Assembly: GCF_013373865.1 (NCBI RefSeq)
Contig: NC_050468.1
Location: 8,928,510-8,992,509, forward strand
Length of the DNA: 64,000 nt
Source of the DNA: Monomorium pharaonis
Lineage: Eukaryota; Arthropoda; Insecta; Hymenoptera; Formicidae
Reading direction: 5' to 3'
The notes beneath the pieces are model-generated. The model ran no database searches. It was not told the DNA's origin and worked only from the letters and a program-made list of their open reading frames with translations. The position numbers and the translations under genes were made by a program. Of the stretch, positions 13,737 to 26,681 are shown in pieces; position 1 is the stretch's first letter, and each line of letters opens with the position of its first letter.

Positions 13737-13997
13737 TCAGTGAATTCTTCCGCAAACCTGAGAATCGATGCCACCTAAGTACGGATATCCACTCTTCGCC
13801 TCGCTAGGGCTGTGCGGAGTCACGTGGGGCGCCATCCCTGTTGAAACTGGCACTCCGGAAGAAGATGCGCCTTGCACCATGCAGGCGCTCATGTTGGATC
13901 CGGTCGGACTGACGCTACCCCCCAGACTGCCCAAGTTGAGATTAGTGGAAGTCAAATTGGAGGCAAGATTACTGCTGCCGTAATGGGAAGCGTTGAA
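13737..13997 (-). pseudogene. gsb: second, broken copy of gsb last exon
   Basis: The copy encodes the same residues as 38772-39036 from FNASHYGSSN to the stop. The sequence just before it differs: the intact copy has a CAG acceptor there, while here an indel removes the AG and the codon-completing base. No other gsb exon is duplicated, since the homeobox and paired-box exons lie in single-copy sequence. The copy sits inside the first, error-rich member of the 16.5-kb duplication, close to the contig gap. It is best read as an assembly or consensus artefact. A true duplicated exon fragment is the alternative. Confidence 0.8.
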
Positions 13998-16486
13998 ACA
14001 AGCAACAAGCAAAATCGAGCGTGTGCTTATAGGATAATAAAAAACAAAATGTGAAAAATGTTTAAAATAAAATTTCTTTTGGCTAATATTTATTTTTGTA
14101 AAGTTATGTCAATAATATATTGTATGGTTTGAGTATTTTAGTAAATAATATGCAAAGTATAAATATTTTAATAATAAAAATATATACAATTTTATAATAT
14201 AATATATTATAAAATTTCTATATTCTTCTATTTTAACGTGATACTCAAGTTTAAAATGTTTTTCTAATAATACAAATCACATTTAAAAAATTGAGAAAAT
14301 TAATAAGAATTAAAAACTACCTTGTAACTACACAAAATTTGACCTCCCAACTAATTGACGGCACGAATCATTTGTGGGTCTTTACGATTTAGTGTACTTA
14401 TATTAATATTTTGACATAGTATTATCCGACAAAATTATGGCATTACACATTCATATTTCCGATACAGGATATTCATCGGTACAACGCCCATTACACATTG
14501 GTAAAAACAGAGAATCGGAGAATGGCATGTGAATCCTTCTCCCGGCAATGACTGGCAGAATGCATATCCGAATAGTCTTTTTAAAAAAAAACTCAGAAAG
14601 ACCCCCAACTATATATTACTAAAAAGCGGACATCAATAATTGACGAAGTCTCTCGCGTTGCATTTTGTTTTCTTTATCTATATTGTAATGTCGTACATTG
14701 TTTCATGTCGATCTCTCTGATATGGTTTATATAATATTGATATCAGGTTTATAGTACAATGCTCAAACTATAGGTTCTGGGATTTGATTAATTCTTACTG
14801 TTTCATAATACGCTGAAGAAGGACAAATAAGTCCAAAACTGTACGTTTTATCTTATCAACTTACGCGATGTTGAGTTGAGATTAAATATTGATTGAATTA
14901 ATTTTACCAATTTTTAATGCTTGTCATTGACCGTTTTTTACTTGATATTGTGTGTATGCACCTTGCAAGCTTGTAAATTTTATTATTAATTAAGAATTAA
15001 AAAATGTTTAATAATAAGAAATAATAAGAATTTATTATTAGAATTTTATTAATGCAAAGTATATATATATAATATATTATGAAAATTCTATATCCTTATT
15101 AATAATATACTATATATAAACAAAATTTTATAATATATTATAAAGTTTGTATATTATCCTTCTTTTAACATAATGCTTAATCCTTTGAATAATATAAATC
15201 ACATAAATAAGAAAATTGAGAAAATGAATAAAAATATATTAGGATTTTATTAATTGCTACATACGTGTTTCTATCATCCAATAATGTAAGAGTACTTTTA
15301 ATCGTAATTTTAGAAAGGCCTGGGAAAGAAATATATCTTTTATTAAAACTGTGAAATTATGAATATGATGTAATAATCGATAAACTTATTAAATATTAAT
15401 AAAAAAGGAGTAATATTCTCTCACGAGCCGCATAAATCAATCGGCAGTTAAAAAAATACATTACTCGCCATATTCGTAATTGTATCTCTGTTCGACATCT
15501 TAAATGTAAATTAACTATTGTACGTGCGCATGTGTACGAAATACTGGGGGAGTTACACTGTGATGCGAAAACGAGTCGTACAATGGTGAAAGGTGTCCAC
15601 AACTTTGGTAATACGAAAATGAAATTCTGGCGTGTGGTTCTCTCAAAGTGTTACTACCATTTGCAAGGCGATACCGCACTAACACACTGCTCTGCGAATC
15701 GGTAGGGCGTGTCGAGGGCGGCAGTGGTCGATTTCCAAAACATCGTTGCGGTCCTTTGAAACATTTCGGGTTCACTACCGTTATTAAGGATCTAAATATC
15801 ATTGTCCCTTGAGGAGGTAAAAGTTTTGGCCGTTTATTTTTTTTGCGATTTCAATTGTTATTCTTTAAAATTAAAAACTAACAATAATTATTTCAGTTAT
15901 ATATAAATGAACAGAAGAAGAATAGAAAGGGCTACTCTTTAAGCAGTTAGAAAACAGTTTACGATAGTATTAATAATATTAAAATGTAACGTAAAAATTA
16001 CTAACGTTAGCAAACATGTACAAAGAACGATTATTCAAGAAAATGAAATTAGACCAAGCCCATCAGATCACAAATTTTAATTAAAATAAACTTGAAACGC
16101 GTATCGATATTTGAGAAGATTAAAGCGTACGATTGTAAACGAGTCGCCTTTGAGCGTTTTCGCCATAACGCTTAAGCACCCTAAATCTCGCCGGTGTGCC
16201 GGACCTAGTTCGCGCTATAACTTTATTTCTTTTCCTTCCCTTTTTTTTTATTTAGACGGTAGCGCGACGTTTCCTGGCGGCAGCCGTGCGATTTATCGAC
16301 CATACACCGCCCTACGCATCTATTTTCGTGCAGAAAGAATGTCTCCCTCTTTGCTCACAAATCAAATTTTTTTTCTATGGTCGCGTTAACGAATTCTTAA
16401 GAATTTAGTGACGACCGAAATTACAGCTCGCGATTCTCCGGAATTAAAATCGGCCGTCAAATAAAATATGGAAGTTACATTAAATA
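13998..16486. other. Non-coding stretch, first copy, matching part of gsb intron 5
   Basis: AT-rich sequence with TATAATATATTATA-type runs. It corresponds to 39037-41531 in intron 5 of gsb. Indel differences from the other copy are densest here. Nothing coding is seen. Confidence 0.7.
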
Positions 16487-16986
16487 NNNNNNNNNNNNNN
16501 NNNNNNNNNNNNNNNNNNNNNNNNNNNNNNNNNNNNNNNNNNNNNNNNNNNNNNNNNNNNNNNNNNNNNNNNNNNNNNNNNNNNNNNNNNNNNNNNNNNN
16601 NNNNNNNNNNNNNNNNNNNNNNNNNNNNNNNNNNNNNNNNNNNNNNNNNNNNNNNNNNNNNNNNNNNNNNNNNNNNNNNNNNNNNNNNNNNNNNNNNNNN
16701 NNNNNNNNNNNNNNNNNNNNNNNNNNNNNNNNNNNNNNNNNNNNNNNNNNNNNNNNNNNNNNNNNNNNNNNNNNNNNNNNNNNNNNNNNNNNNNNNNNNN
16801 NNNNNNNNNNNNNNNNNNNNNNNNNNNNNNNNNNNNNNNNNNNNNNNNNNNNNNNNNNNNNNNNNNNNNNNNNNNNNNNNNNNNNNNNNNNNNNNNNNNN
16901 NNNNNNNNNNNNNNNNNNNNNNNNNNNNNNNNNNNNNNNNNNNNNNNNNNNNNNNNNNNNNNNNNNNNNNNNNNNNNNNNNNNNNN
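16487..16986. other. Assembly gap, exactly 500 N
   Basis: A run of 500 undetermined bases, a round placeholder value. The real distance between the two contigs is therefore unknown and may be negative (an overlap). Reading frames drawn through it are meaningless. Confidence 0.99.
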
Positions 16987-18035
16987 AACGGTTTCGCCTC
17001 GACAGTTTTGTGTGACATTATTTCACGTGCATTGTCTAGGGGCCGGCCAAAAGTTGCTCTCGGGCTAAGGTCGAGTACCGCTGGGGAGCTAGGCATCACT
17101 TTTGGATTTTGCAGAGAAAAAAAAAGTTCGAACTCGATTGGTTTCCTGCGACAAGGTCGACACGAACGAAGACGAGGATCGTGGGTGCGATGGGGGATGT
17201 CAGGTAGCACGTTGTAACGCGGAAGAAATTGATTTGCCGAATTTCAAAAGTCTCACGAGGCTCTCTCGGCCGGATTTGCCTTTTGTTGAAGATTGTTGGG
17301 AGATCTTGTCACAAACGGCGTCTCGCCTGAAGACGAAATTGCCGCCGTAGTAGTAAAGCTCTTTCCTTCGGTTTCTCTCTTTCTTTTTTTTCTTCGATCG
17401 GCAAGCGCTGATAGACGTGATGACTCCGTCTCGGTCATTTTGCAGCCAAACGCCAAAATGTTTAAAGTTCCTTCGCGTCTAAGTCGCTCGATGACAGGAA
17501 GCAGATTTCATGTAACACCTCTTTTCTCCTCCTTTTCTTAAGAATGTAGAATTTAATTTTTTTTATATTTACACAACACTACAAGAGGTTTAAAGAAACT
17601 TTTGAGAAATGTCGAGTTTCATTAACAATTTCAAAGATTTTATTTTTTGTACGACGGCATTATTGTCACTGTGAATCACGGATACCGGAGAAACGCATGA
17701 TCGATCAAGAGTCGATATTACAACAGATGTTGCGCGCGTTAAGACTTTTATCTTCTACACTGTAATTCGTTTCTGTGCGCGAAGGAGAAAGCGCGGATAA
17801 GAAACGATTTCTGTTGGCGCAGAACCGCTCGTACAGATCGCGAAGTTAGACCACTTGGCGGAGTTAAACCGTGAAATAAAACGATTTTGCTTCCGCCGGC
17901 GATTAGACATCGATCCTCGCGAGGAACACCTGTGCAGCCACGTAATCACGGAGCACGGACGGAGCCAAGACACCACGCTTCGCGTTCTCCAGAGACGCAA
18001 CGCCGTGCCAGCCGGGGCATTTAAGGCCCGAAATA

Positions 18036-18156
18036 ACGAAGAAAAGAGGAGAAAGAAAAGAAAAGAAACAAAAAAGGGAGGAGGGCGAAAGAAAGAGGAA
18101 AGAAGAGAAGACAGGAAGATGAAGAGGAAGCGGCCAGCGGGAGAGGAGGAAAGAGG
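18036..18156. repeat. Long purine tract
   Basis: About 120 bases of mostly A and G (AAGAAAAG and GGAGGAG types), producing artificial Lys/Arg/Glu-rich frames on one strand and Ser/Phe/Leu-rich frames on the other. Confidence 0.8.
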
Positions 18157-19039
18157 CCGGAGCATTTAGGAGTTCCTCGCGGCGGCGATTCCCGCTGCAG
18201 CTCTCGATTTCTGAGGGGAGCGCCCACTAAACGGCCGCATTAAAATTCTAATGGAGAAAGGGAGCAAGAGCAAGAGGGGAGAGAGGGGGGGGGAGAAGGG
18301 GGGTTCCACCGCGCGCGTCCCGTCCGCATCCCCGGCTTTCTCACCTAGTTTAACATAACAACGGGACCCGCGGTACGACTGTAGAAAAAGTCCGAAGAAA
18401 TTCGAATCGTCCGTCGCGCTCACGCGTGTCCCCCGTTGTCCGCCACGCACACGCGTTCACGTGTGCGCGCGTGTGTGTCAGGGGTACGTGCGCCCCGCTT
18501 TCGTTGTATTGGTAATCGGTGCGGGCCGCGCCGCGGGCGTCTTTGACAACGAGACTGATGTCGGCGTATCACTCATCAAGATTTATCGGGACTTAGACTA
18601 ATTGCCGCTTTTAATAGAAATTCGTGCGCGCCGGGATCGACGGGACGCTGTCGGGCGAGTTGGACCGGGCGAAAAGGGAGGAGAGAGGGAGGGGAAGCTC
18701 GGGTCCGGGCCGCATCAAAGGGACGACCCGAAATTGTTTTGCGTTCTACGCTCGAATTCGAGTGGGTGGACGACGGGGAGGGCGACGATCGATGACCCCT
18801 TGGCCATTTCTTTCCGGTAATTGAATTGGAATCTTATTAGGTGGCTCGAGATGTCTATGAGAGATGTCCGCGCGGACATAATGAGACGGACATTATTTCC
18901 TGAATGAGATTCGGCAAGTGCAGCATATTGGATTCATATACATAAACAAAAAGAACGAGTTTTTTTCGTTATAATTTCCTATTAAAAATTGAGAAAGATT
19001 GAGAAGATTCGAAGATGGACTTTGTGAGACAAAGTAATT

Positions 19040-19240
19040 ATATAGGATATTCAAAATAATTGCATAATGTTAAAAATGTCTTACTAAAATTATTATAAAG
19101 ATCACGTTTAAACGTGACATACAATGCTGCAAAAGTTTTCTGTTTTCTAGCAACCGAGCACCTTGCATAACTATTTCGATACCTGTCAAAATTATTTTTA
19201 GATTTGTATCCAGCTAAAATTTATTTAGACAATTTAGCAC
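19040..19240 (+). repeat. Dispersed repeat family, copy B
   Basis: Contains CAATGCTGCAAAAGTTTTC, TTTTCTAGCAACCGAG, CTGTCAAAATTATTTTTAGAT and CCAGCTAAAATTT in the same order as copy A. It also carries a perfect palindrome, TCACGTTTAAACGTGA, at 19102-19117. Confidence 0.5.
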
Positions 19241-19889
19241 AATTCTTCTTAATACGTTCAAGTTTGAAATTTTTATTCTTTATGTACTTGATTTATACTT
19301 TCTTATTTTTGTCTTTAATTCGAATAATTTTTATTACAGCCCTAAAGAGTGCAAGAACTAGCGTTTTTTCGAGGAGTGTAAATAAATTATAGTTCTTAGG
19401 ACACGTTTCCTACGGGCGCGGAAGAAAAACGTAATAATTATGCACATTGTATGGCGTTCAACATCGGGGAAAGTGCGAGGTGTCTCGTGTCTTCCTTCCA
19501 TCGAGCCGCCAGCTGAATAGACGTTCACGAAAAACTGTGGTTTCAGTCCCCGGGCCCCGGTGTCTTTCTTAACCGCCTCGTTAGACTACCAAATGCCCCA
19601 AATATCTTCCTGATCACCTTATTGAACGGATGAATGCGTCCTTTGCATAACTTTAGAATTGGGGCCATTGCCAGCGGACGACCACCGGCGTTTAACGCCG
19701 CGGAAGAAGAGATATACCTTTTTAAATGCCTTCCGCGAGCGCGGTCAGAATTTATGCAGAATCCACTGTTTGCCGTGGTTGACGCATTCCTCGCGATAGG
19801 GTGAGTTATTGGTGTCGATGTGCGCAGGTTCCCCGACGCGCGCGGTTCTCTAAGGGTGCGCATCCACGAGCTTTAACATGCTCGATAGG

Positions 19890-20323
19890 TACACAGAAAA
19901 AAGGAATATTCTTGTTTTGACAATATCTCCAGTTTCAAAACGGTAATCTTGAAATGAGATTATATCGCGTTAAATCAAAAAGATTTACTTGAATGAAGAT
20001 TTATTTCAAAATTTTATATAGTTTAACCAAGAAAATAATATTCTTGTTATTTAAGAATAATTTTCTTGAATGGAAAGAAAAAATATTGGATAAAAAATAC
20101 TACATGTTTAAATCAAAGATTATATTTTCTTAGAATAAAATTATCAAAACATATCATATTTTTAAAATAATACTTATAGTATTGAAATAAGACTATAATA
20201 TCTTGAAATTCAAGATTTTTAAATTCTTCTAAGAAGATTATATATTGTTGCTTATATATGAAACAAGGATCGCGTTAATTTAAATACATAAGTTTTAATT
20301 TGAGAATAATTTTTTTCCGTGTA
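19890..20323. mobile_element. Non-autonomous TIR element, TA flanked
   Basis: The left end TACACAGAAAAAAGGAATATT is mirrored at the right by a sequence whose complement starts TACACGGAAAAAAATTATT. The termini are about 20 bases long and sit on TA dinucleotides. The 434-base interior is AT-rich with repeated ATTCTTG-like words and no open frame. The layout suggests a Tc1/mariner-like MITE. Confidence 0.55.
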
Positions 20324-21316
20324 TTCGATACGGAAATTATTTACTGAGTCGCCAAAATTATTCCAGAGATAATCTTAATTTTTTTTTGACTCAATACTTA
20401 ACAAACGTACTGATAATTCTCTCTTTATAAAATAATTGTCTAAAGCTTGTGATCCGAAAAACGTAACATGCAATTAGAATATTGTTTAATATTTTTGAAA
20501 TATAGATTGACATTGAAAATGTTAATTATCAAGTAAGTATTATTGAATCGCTAAATTAACTACTTCGTTACACTCTATTATTTCAATATTGCTGATTCAC
20601 AACAGACGTTGAGTCATCCTATTTGAGAGCGCAAAATCATTAGCGTCAACGTAGCGGCATAATAATAAATAAATTCGCAGACACATTTGCCAAAACGGTA
20701 TAATTGACCCGAAGGTCCAGGATCCTGGAGGACCCTTTTTAGTGGTCATCAGATGACGATGAGCGTCTCGGAAGCGCGGTTTTTTTCTACAGAAACTGCC
20801 GCACGGTTGTAATGCGTGACGTCACATAATTTACGTAAAATTTGGCGATAAGTTCTCGCCGCAGAGGTGGCCGGATCCGAGGCGCGGCACCTTTGAGGGA
20901 ATTAGTCTTATTGGGCACAAAATTGGAACAGAGGGCCCCCTGACCTCACCTCGCATAGGATACACGGCCCATGCGGCCGTATGGGGACCCATAAGGCTCA
21001 CGGCTCGTGGGGGCCAGCCGAGAGAGGTATAACGTTCGCGTATAACGAGCTAAATTATGTTCATACTGGCGTGCTCGCTGCCCTGACATTTCTGAGACGC
21101 ATAGTTCGCAAGCGGGCCCACGGAACGGGCACCACACACGTAGGACGCTTCTTTCGCCTCTCGTCTACGCCTCCCCCTTTCTCGCCTCTTTTCCTTCCCT
21201 TCGACCCTCCGACGCGCCATGCAAGGAACACCCACGATATTGGCCGCGGCGAGACGCATATGATCGATAGATCCCTTGACTCCGAGACCATCTGCGAGAA
21301 TTCTCGCTTTTTCGTA

Positions 21317-21341
21317 AGAGAGAGAGAGAGAGAGAGAGAGG
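21317..21341. repeat. (AG)n microsatellite
   Basis: About twelve uninterrupted AG units. Confidence 0.9.
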
Positions 21342-22677
21342 GAGTAGTAGACGTCGGCGCGGTATCCCGCAGTTTCTAAGTGTCCTCTGAGACTTTGCAG
21401 CAAGAAACCGCGTTATTTGTCAACGCTATAATTTTAGATATCGGGCTTCCGAACCTGAGCTTAACCTTCGTTCTAACGATATAAAGAATACTCTCGCGGT
21501 TTTTTCGTAAAGATATACAAAGTTTTTACAAGAATGAACAATTTAGCGTTGAGCGCAGAAATTCTTTAATAGCTTAATTCTAAAGTAACTTGATATCGCG
21601 CAATAACAAAAAACTCGATTTTATTTAGCGTTAATTTACAAAACCGTGGCCTCTGAGATTTTTAAGTTCTAAGTAACAAAGTGGAATTTTCGTGCGCGCC
21701 TTGTATTACGGGCCTAGAGGGTTCGAAGAATATTTACAGCACAAGTGCAGCAAAAACGAGAGTGCTTTATGAAGCTTTCGCAATCACGCGGGTAAAACTG
21801 ATGTGGCGCCAGTCCAAGAGGTCGACTTGGACTCCACTAGCAGCGGTAGCAACGTTCCTCGCAACGTAAATCCGTAATACGCAATGGGTATTCGGTTTCG
21901 CGCGTAACTTACGCACGGGTGAAATACGCAACGACCCCTGACATCCCGTACATTTTGCGACTGCGCGAGGAACGATCCCCCATCTTATTCCGCAAACCAC
22001 CCGTGCGCTTCTCTCGGCATTCTTCCTCATAGCATTTATTGTCGTTATGGGTGATGCTTGAACGATCCGTTAATCATCGTCTAAATAGAAGGTCTTCCTT
22101 GTTCTTTCCGCATCTTTTTGTATAATTGTATAATTTTATTGATGTCTGATGTAGTCTCAGAATTTAGTATTTAGTTGATCAATTTGATTATTACTATTAT
22201 TATAAATTAATAATTAATAATAATAAAATATTTAATTACTTGCTAATTTTGAGTATTGCAAGCATTGTTACTAATGCATTTAATACTCAAAATAAATTAG
22301 TCAATCGTTAAAAAAATACTACGAGTACTGAAATTTTTTAAGCCTTTTAAAGTAAAGAAAAAAATGATAACGGTAACAAATTGATACATCCCTAAAAAAT
22401 TCAAATTTATTCAAATTTTAATTTATCAGTTCTTGATTTTTGACTGATGATGATCTCTTCGAAATGTAAAAAAATAAATCAATATTTTTTAAGAAGTCCT
22501 TAAAAAATTGTCGACACACCTTGTAGTTGCCGCTTTATCTTCTATTTTATATTTTATATTTTATAATTATGCCAACGCGTTATAACCGCGATATATTTCC
22601 TATAGAGAGCGTCCGAAATATAACTCGGTGCTAAGTTTCGCGACGCCTGCACGCGCCCGCTCGGTCGGCCGACAGTG

Positions 22678-22681
<4 letters not shown>

Positions 22682-22715
<34 letters not shown>
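22682..22715. repeat. (GA)n microsatellite
   Basis: A GA run followed by a G-rich stretch, at the left edge of a CpG-rich island. Confidence 0.9.
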
Positions 22716-22718
<3 letters not shown>

Positions 22719-23991
22719 GTGGAGGAGAAAGCCCTTACGAGTAAAAGAAACAAGAAAGGGAAACGGTTAATATGGCATATCGGCGTACACGCGTGGCTAT
22801 AAAAGTACTTCGGTAATGGGCTCGACCCGGCCCGACAAAGGGCTTTATTTAAATAACTCGCGGCAAGCGCGACGGACCATTCTCAGATCCGGGGACGTGC
22901 GAGCGCTCGCGTCTCACTGTTACTTGAGCGCGTTTATTCCCCTGAGCACCCCGCGCGATAATAAAGCAGCCCCCCCTTTTCCTCCCCCTCCCGGTCGCGG
23001 CTTCGCGCGGGGTCCATCAGTCTCGGGTCCCGTGCTCATAAAGCATCGATCAGAAGTTAATTGACGGATTTCAATCTTTCCGGCAGCGACGTGCGCGAGA
23101 TAAGCCGAAGTGGATCGATCTTGAGAACGGCAGTGTGTAAAAATGAAAAATAATAAGGCGGAAACCCCGCGTGTCTTCTCTGCACAGGCGATGAAATGCA
23201 CCTCTTATATGTAAGGTACTTCTTTACACGACAAGAATGATTTTCTCCGTTGAAGTATCTAAAAAAATTCATTCTAGCATCTACGTTTACTCATTTGACG
23301 ACGTCCCAAATTATTTTTATTTCTATAGCTACATAAATGCTTACTCTAAATATGTAAGTGTGAAATTTATGATATGAATTGAAAATCATCTTTTTTAGAG
23401 TCGTAGAGATAAGAGACTCAATATCGGCAGTTTCTGCGATGGATCTCGATGTCTATAATTTTTTGTGTGAATATCAGTAGTAATATCGAAAATTAAATTG
23501 ACGAGCAATTTAATAATATTAATGCTCATGAGTATATTGAAACACTGTAAAAGATTTATTACGAAAAATAATATAAAAAATAAATAATAGTTAGAGGAAT
23601 GTCTCTTCTTTTTCAAGCGACGTATTATAAACAATGTAATGACGTAGGGCGAAAATAGACAATTTTTTAGAAAATGTATGTGATGAAAATAATTCTCACA
23701 CGTCACAGATTTTCGCGCATGAATAGAATACATGTTTTCTTTTTTTAATGATGTCCAATTGAGATCGGTATTGTCGTTTATCCTAATTGCACGATGAGCT
23801 TTCGGAGTTACATGTTCGTCGCGCGCATCGAAACGAAGTAATCCACTAAACGATCGGTGCCCCGAGGGTGCAGCGGGACGGGACGGAGGAGGCAGTCTAA
23901 TGAAAGGCACGCGCAGTCTGACGGGCCCGGCGTGAGAATAAAATAATTAGCTGAGCTGTGCCCTCTCCCCGCGTCGAGATGAGACGGGACC

Positions 23992-24068
23992 GAGACGAGA
24001 AAAGACGAGACGAGACGAGACGAGACGAGATGTGCGAGAGAGCGAGCGAGTGAGCGAGCGAGCGCTCG
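23992..24068. repeat. (GACGA)n then (GAGC)n microsatellite
   Basis: Pentameric GAGAC/GACGA repeats pass into tetrameric GAGC repeats, all purine-rich on this strand. Confidence 0.85.
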
Positions 24069-24255
24069 TTTCTCCCGCGCAATCCTTTCTCGCGTTCTCG
24101 TCGGATCCGAACGAGAGTGTCGAGTGGGACGGAACGAGGTAGAAGTGCCAAGGCGAAGGGAGACGACTGGCTCGGCCAGGTGGTCGTAAAGCCTTAGAAT
24201 GATGCTCTAATAAATCCCACTGAAAAATTGCGAGGCCTCGAGGGCTCGACGAGAA

Positions 24256-24359
24256 GTTTCTTCTTCTCTTCCTCGACCGTCTTCCTTCTGCTCCTCCTGC
24301 TCCTCTTTCTCCTCCTCCTCTTCCTTCTTCTTCTTCTCCTCTTTCTACTTCACCTCCAC
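24256..24359. repeat. Long pyrimidine tract (CTT/CCT)n
   Basis: About 100 bases of nearly pure C and T on this strand with scattered purines. It creates long but meaningless Leu- or Glu-rich open frames. Confidence 0.85.
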
Positions 24360-25708
24360 CATCGCCTTCTCTTGCCACCTTCGAGGTGGAACTCCGAGGG
24401 GAAACCGAGGGGACGACGACGTGGTCTGCTTAAACCGTTCCGAGCGTCCGTTCGTGACTTTAATGTCTCGGCGAGGAACACGTAGGGATGAGTTGTGCGA
24501 AAGCGGCCGCGATCGGGGATCGCTTAGCTGTCAGCGGAAACGAGGAGCCGTCGCTTCGTCTGGATCCTTCGATAGCTCTCGGAAGCGATGAACATGTCGG
24601 GGAATCTCCGGGGGTGGGAGTTGATGGGGGGGTTGCGCCGCAAAGCTGCTGGCAAAACTGGATGGAAGAAATAAGCTCTCCGTTGGCGAAAAAAACCCCC
24701 GTGCATATTTTATTAGAATGGTCCTACGTTATTATGACGATATCTCACAAAAAATGGACCGTCGACTATAAGATTGCGTGACTTCAAAATCGCCGTTCCT
24801 CAGTTTGCTACATTGTAAAAGCTTCGAGCTGCAGAAACGCCCTAAATTTCTTCTTATTCTTGTACCTCAATTAACATTCTGCGCACACAAAAAACATTTT
24901 CGACACCTTTTCTACGCACGTTTGGGCTCACGGCACTTCTGAGTTAATTTTCATTACTTTTACAAGTATTAAAAAAAAATTCCTTTATACGACTCTTACA
25001 TATACTTGACATCTTTAGAAAAATATTAATATTGTTATTTATTTTTAAAAATTATAAAATAAATGTTATACACACGTTATTTATAATCCTTTTAGTTAAA
25101 AAAATATTGCAGGACAAAATTGTCCAACCTTATTAAGGGAAGTGATTTCTCGATTAATCGGCAATTACGTTGCTGCTCGAAAGATATTAATAAGAAATCT
25201 AATCGAGGTTAGAATGAATCTCAATTATACGGAACTATTAAGAGAGACGGTTTAGCAGGGATATTATTTCTACCTCCATGATGAATATTTCCTCGACCGA
25301 TTGCGACAGCGTAATCACGAAATTCTAATACTAAGAAAAGAACGCGAAGAAAGGCGCTAATTGCAAAAGCGACGAGGCGCAACGGAGCGTGAGTGTGCGA
25401 TCTGCGAATATTGCGGTAAAAGTCCTCTCTTTGTTTTTTAACTCTGTGCAAAAATACGTGCAACAACATTATCGTTCGAATTGAAAAAAAAGAAGGGAAC
25501 GTCACTCTTCCAATTTCTGCGAATAAAAGTGGCTATCCCCACGAGCTACTCGGTTCGAAAGGAGCATTGAATGACGTGTAATTTTCTGTTGTCTATAAGA
25601 AATCTGTAAGGCAAGGAAAAAAAAAAAGATTTGGTGAAACAGTGATCGTAACCGATGTTTTATACTCTCGAAGTCTTGCAGAAGTTGATGACTTCTCATC
25701 TCTTTTAT

Positions 25709-25743
25709 GTCTCTCTCTCTCTCTCTCTTTCTCTCTCTTTCTC
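25709..25743. repeat. (CT)n microsatellite, second copy
   Basis: Counterpart of the CT run at 674-708. Confidence 0.9.
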
Positions 25744-26484
25744 CTGCAGTTCTCCCCGGTCTTCCAGAACTATGCGGATACTGCCTTTACGAGCGGACGT
25801 ATGCATTTGCGAGGGAGGCATCGCGAGTTTGTTCCCGGCGTGTAATACCGCGTTGCGGCTTTAACGCGCTGCCTTCTCCAACGGCGATGGCGAGCGGCGC
25901 CTTTGTGCTTCGGTCCAGCCGATATCCAGCCGATATATTGCCGCGCGCGGCAGCGCGTCCGCCCGACGCGACGGTGTAATCGATCGTTTCTCGCTTTACT
26001 CGAATCGCACCGATTAAATCTCGCCGCTCGCGCGGCGCTCGGCAGCGTCCGGGGCTGTTTCGCGAGCGGCGGCGCGATGCGAATGCATTCCCATTAAAAT
26101 CGAACGCGAATTACGAATACGTGCATGTGATCGACCAGACGGAATTCGGTCGGAAAAGATTGCTGGTAGAATCTGTAATTGTTTAATTACGCGCATGACG
26201 ATACCAAGCGTATCAATCATCAGGTTTCGAGACGCAATTCTACATTTAAAAAATGGATAACTGTGCTTAGATAATATTAGAAATAAATATTCAAGATCTA
26301 TGTCTCAGGGTATCTGTCGTTTAATGAGATTGGCGAATTTTTTGATTACAAAGGTAAATATAAGAACTCTTTAACTCTTTAAAGCAAAATCTATTTAATA
26401 TGACTATCAATAATCGTACTTTAATAAATTGTTATTGAAATGAAATAGTTTTTTGTTTAAGTTTAGATACAAATCAATAATTTT

Positions 26485-26681
26485 AGATACAGATCTCAAA
26501 ATAATTTGATTAGACCGTTAAAATAATTATGTTGAAGAATAATGAGCAATGCTGCAAAAATTTTGAACTTTCTAGCAACCAGGTTGAGGAGTGTCCTACA
26601 TCAGTTTTATTCTGTCAAGATTATTTTCAGATTTATATCTAGTGAAAATTTTAGCAAAACCGTTCTTTCCGTATAAAAATG
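26485..26681 (+). repeat. Dispersed repeat family, copy A in the second block
   Basis: Same sequence as 1450-1646, present because the whole block is duplicated; not an independent insertion. Confidence 0.5.

Larger units (their letters stand above)
1..16486. repeat. First copy of a 16.5-kb duplicated block (contig end)
   Basis: The whole stretch repeats 25039-41531 in the same orientation, at an offset of 25.04 kb. It probably continues left of the window, since the match is already under way at base 1. Up to about 10 kb the two copies differ mostly by isolated single-base indels (for example near 330, 430, 2815, 7738 and 9560). From about 11 kb to the gap, indels become frequent. The block stops exactly where the N run begins. 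The best explanation is an unmerged overlap between adjacent contigs. Confidence 0.95.
16987..25038. other. Single-copy non-coding stretch right of the gap
   Basis: No gene is recognised. CpG-rich islands lie at about 17860-18830, 20700-21380, 22600-23060 and 23810-24680, with purine or pyrimidine tracts and (GA)n runs. A terminal-inverted-repeat element is at 19890-20323 and a copy of a dispersed repeat at 19040-19240. A 106-codon minus-strand frame at 19543-19863 has no known motif. If the duplication is a contig overlap, this segment should also occur immediately left of the window. Confidence 0.6.

Noticed and set aside
16386..17217. Open frames of 249 and 274 codons across the N run
   Set aside because: Most of each frame is undetermined sequence; the few real residues at the ends show nothing recognisable.
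24228..24485. Leu-rich, membrane-like open frame
   Set aside because: It is translated from the (CTC/CTT) pyrimidine tract and is an artefact of the repeat.
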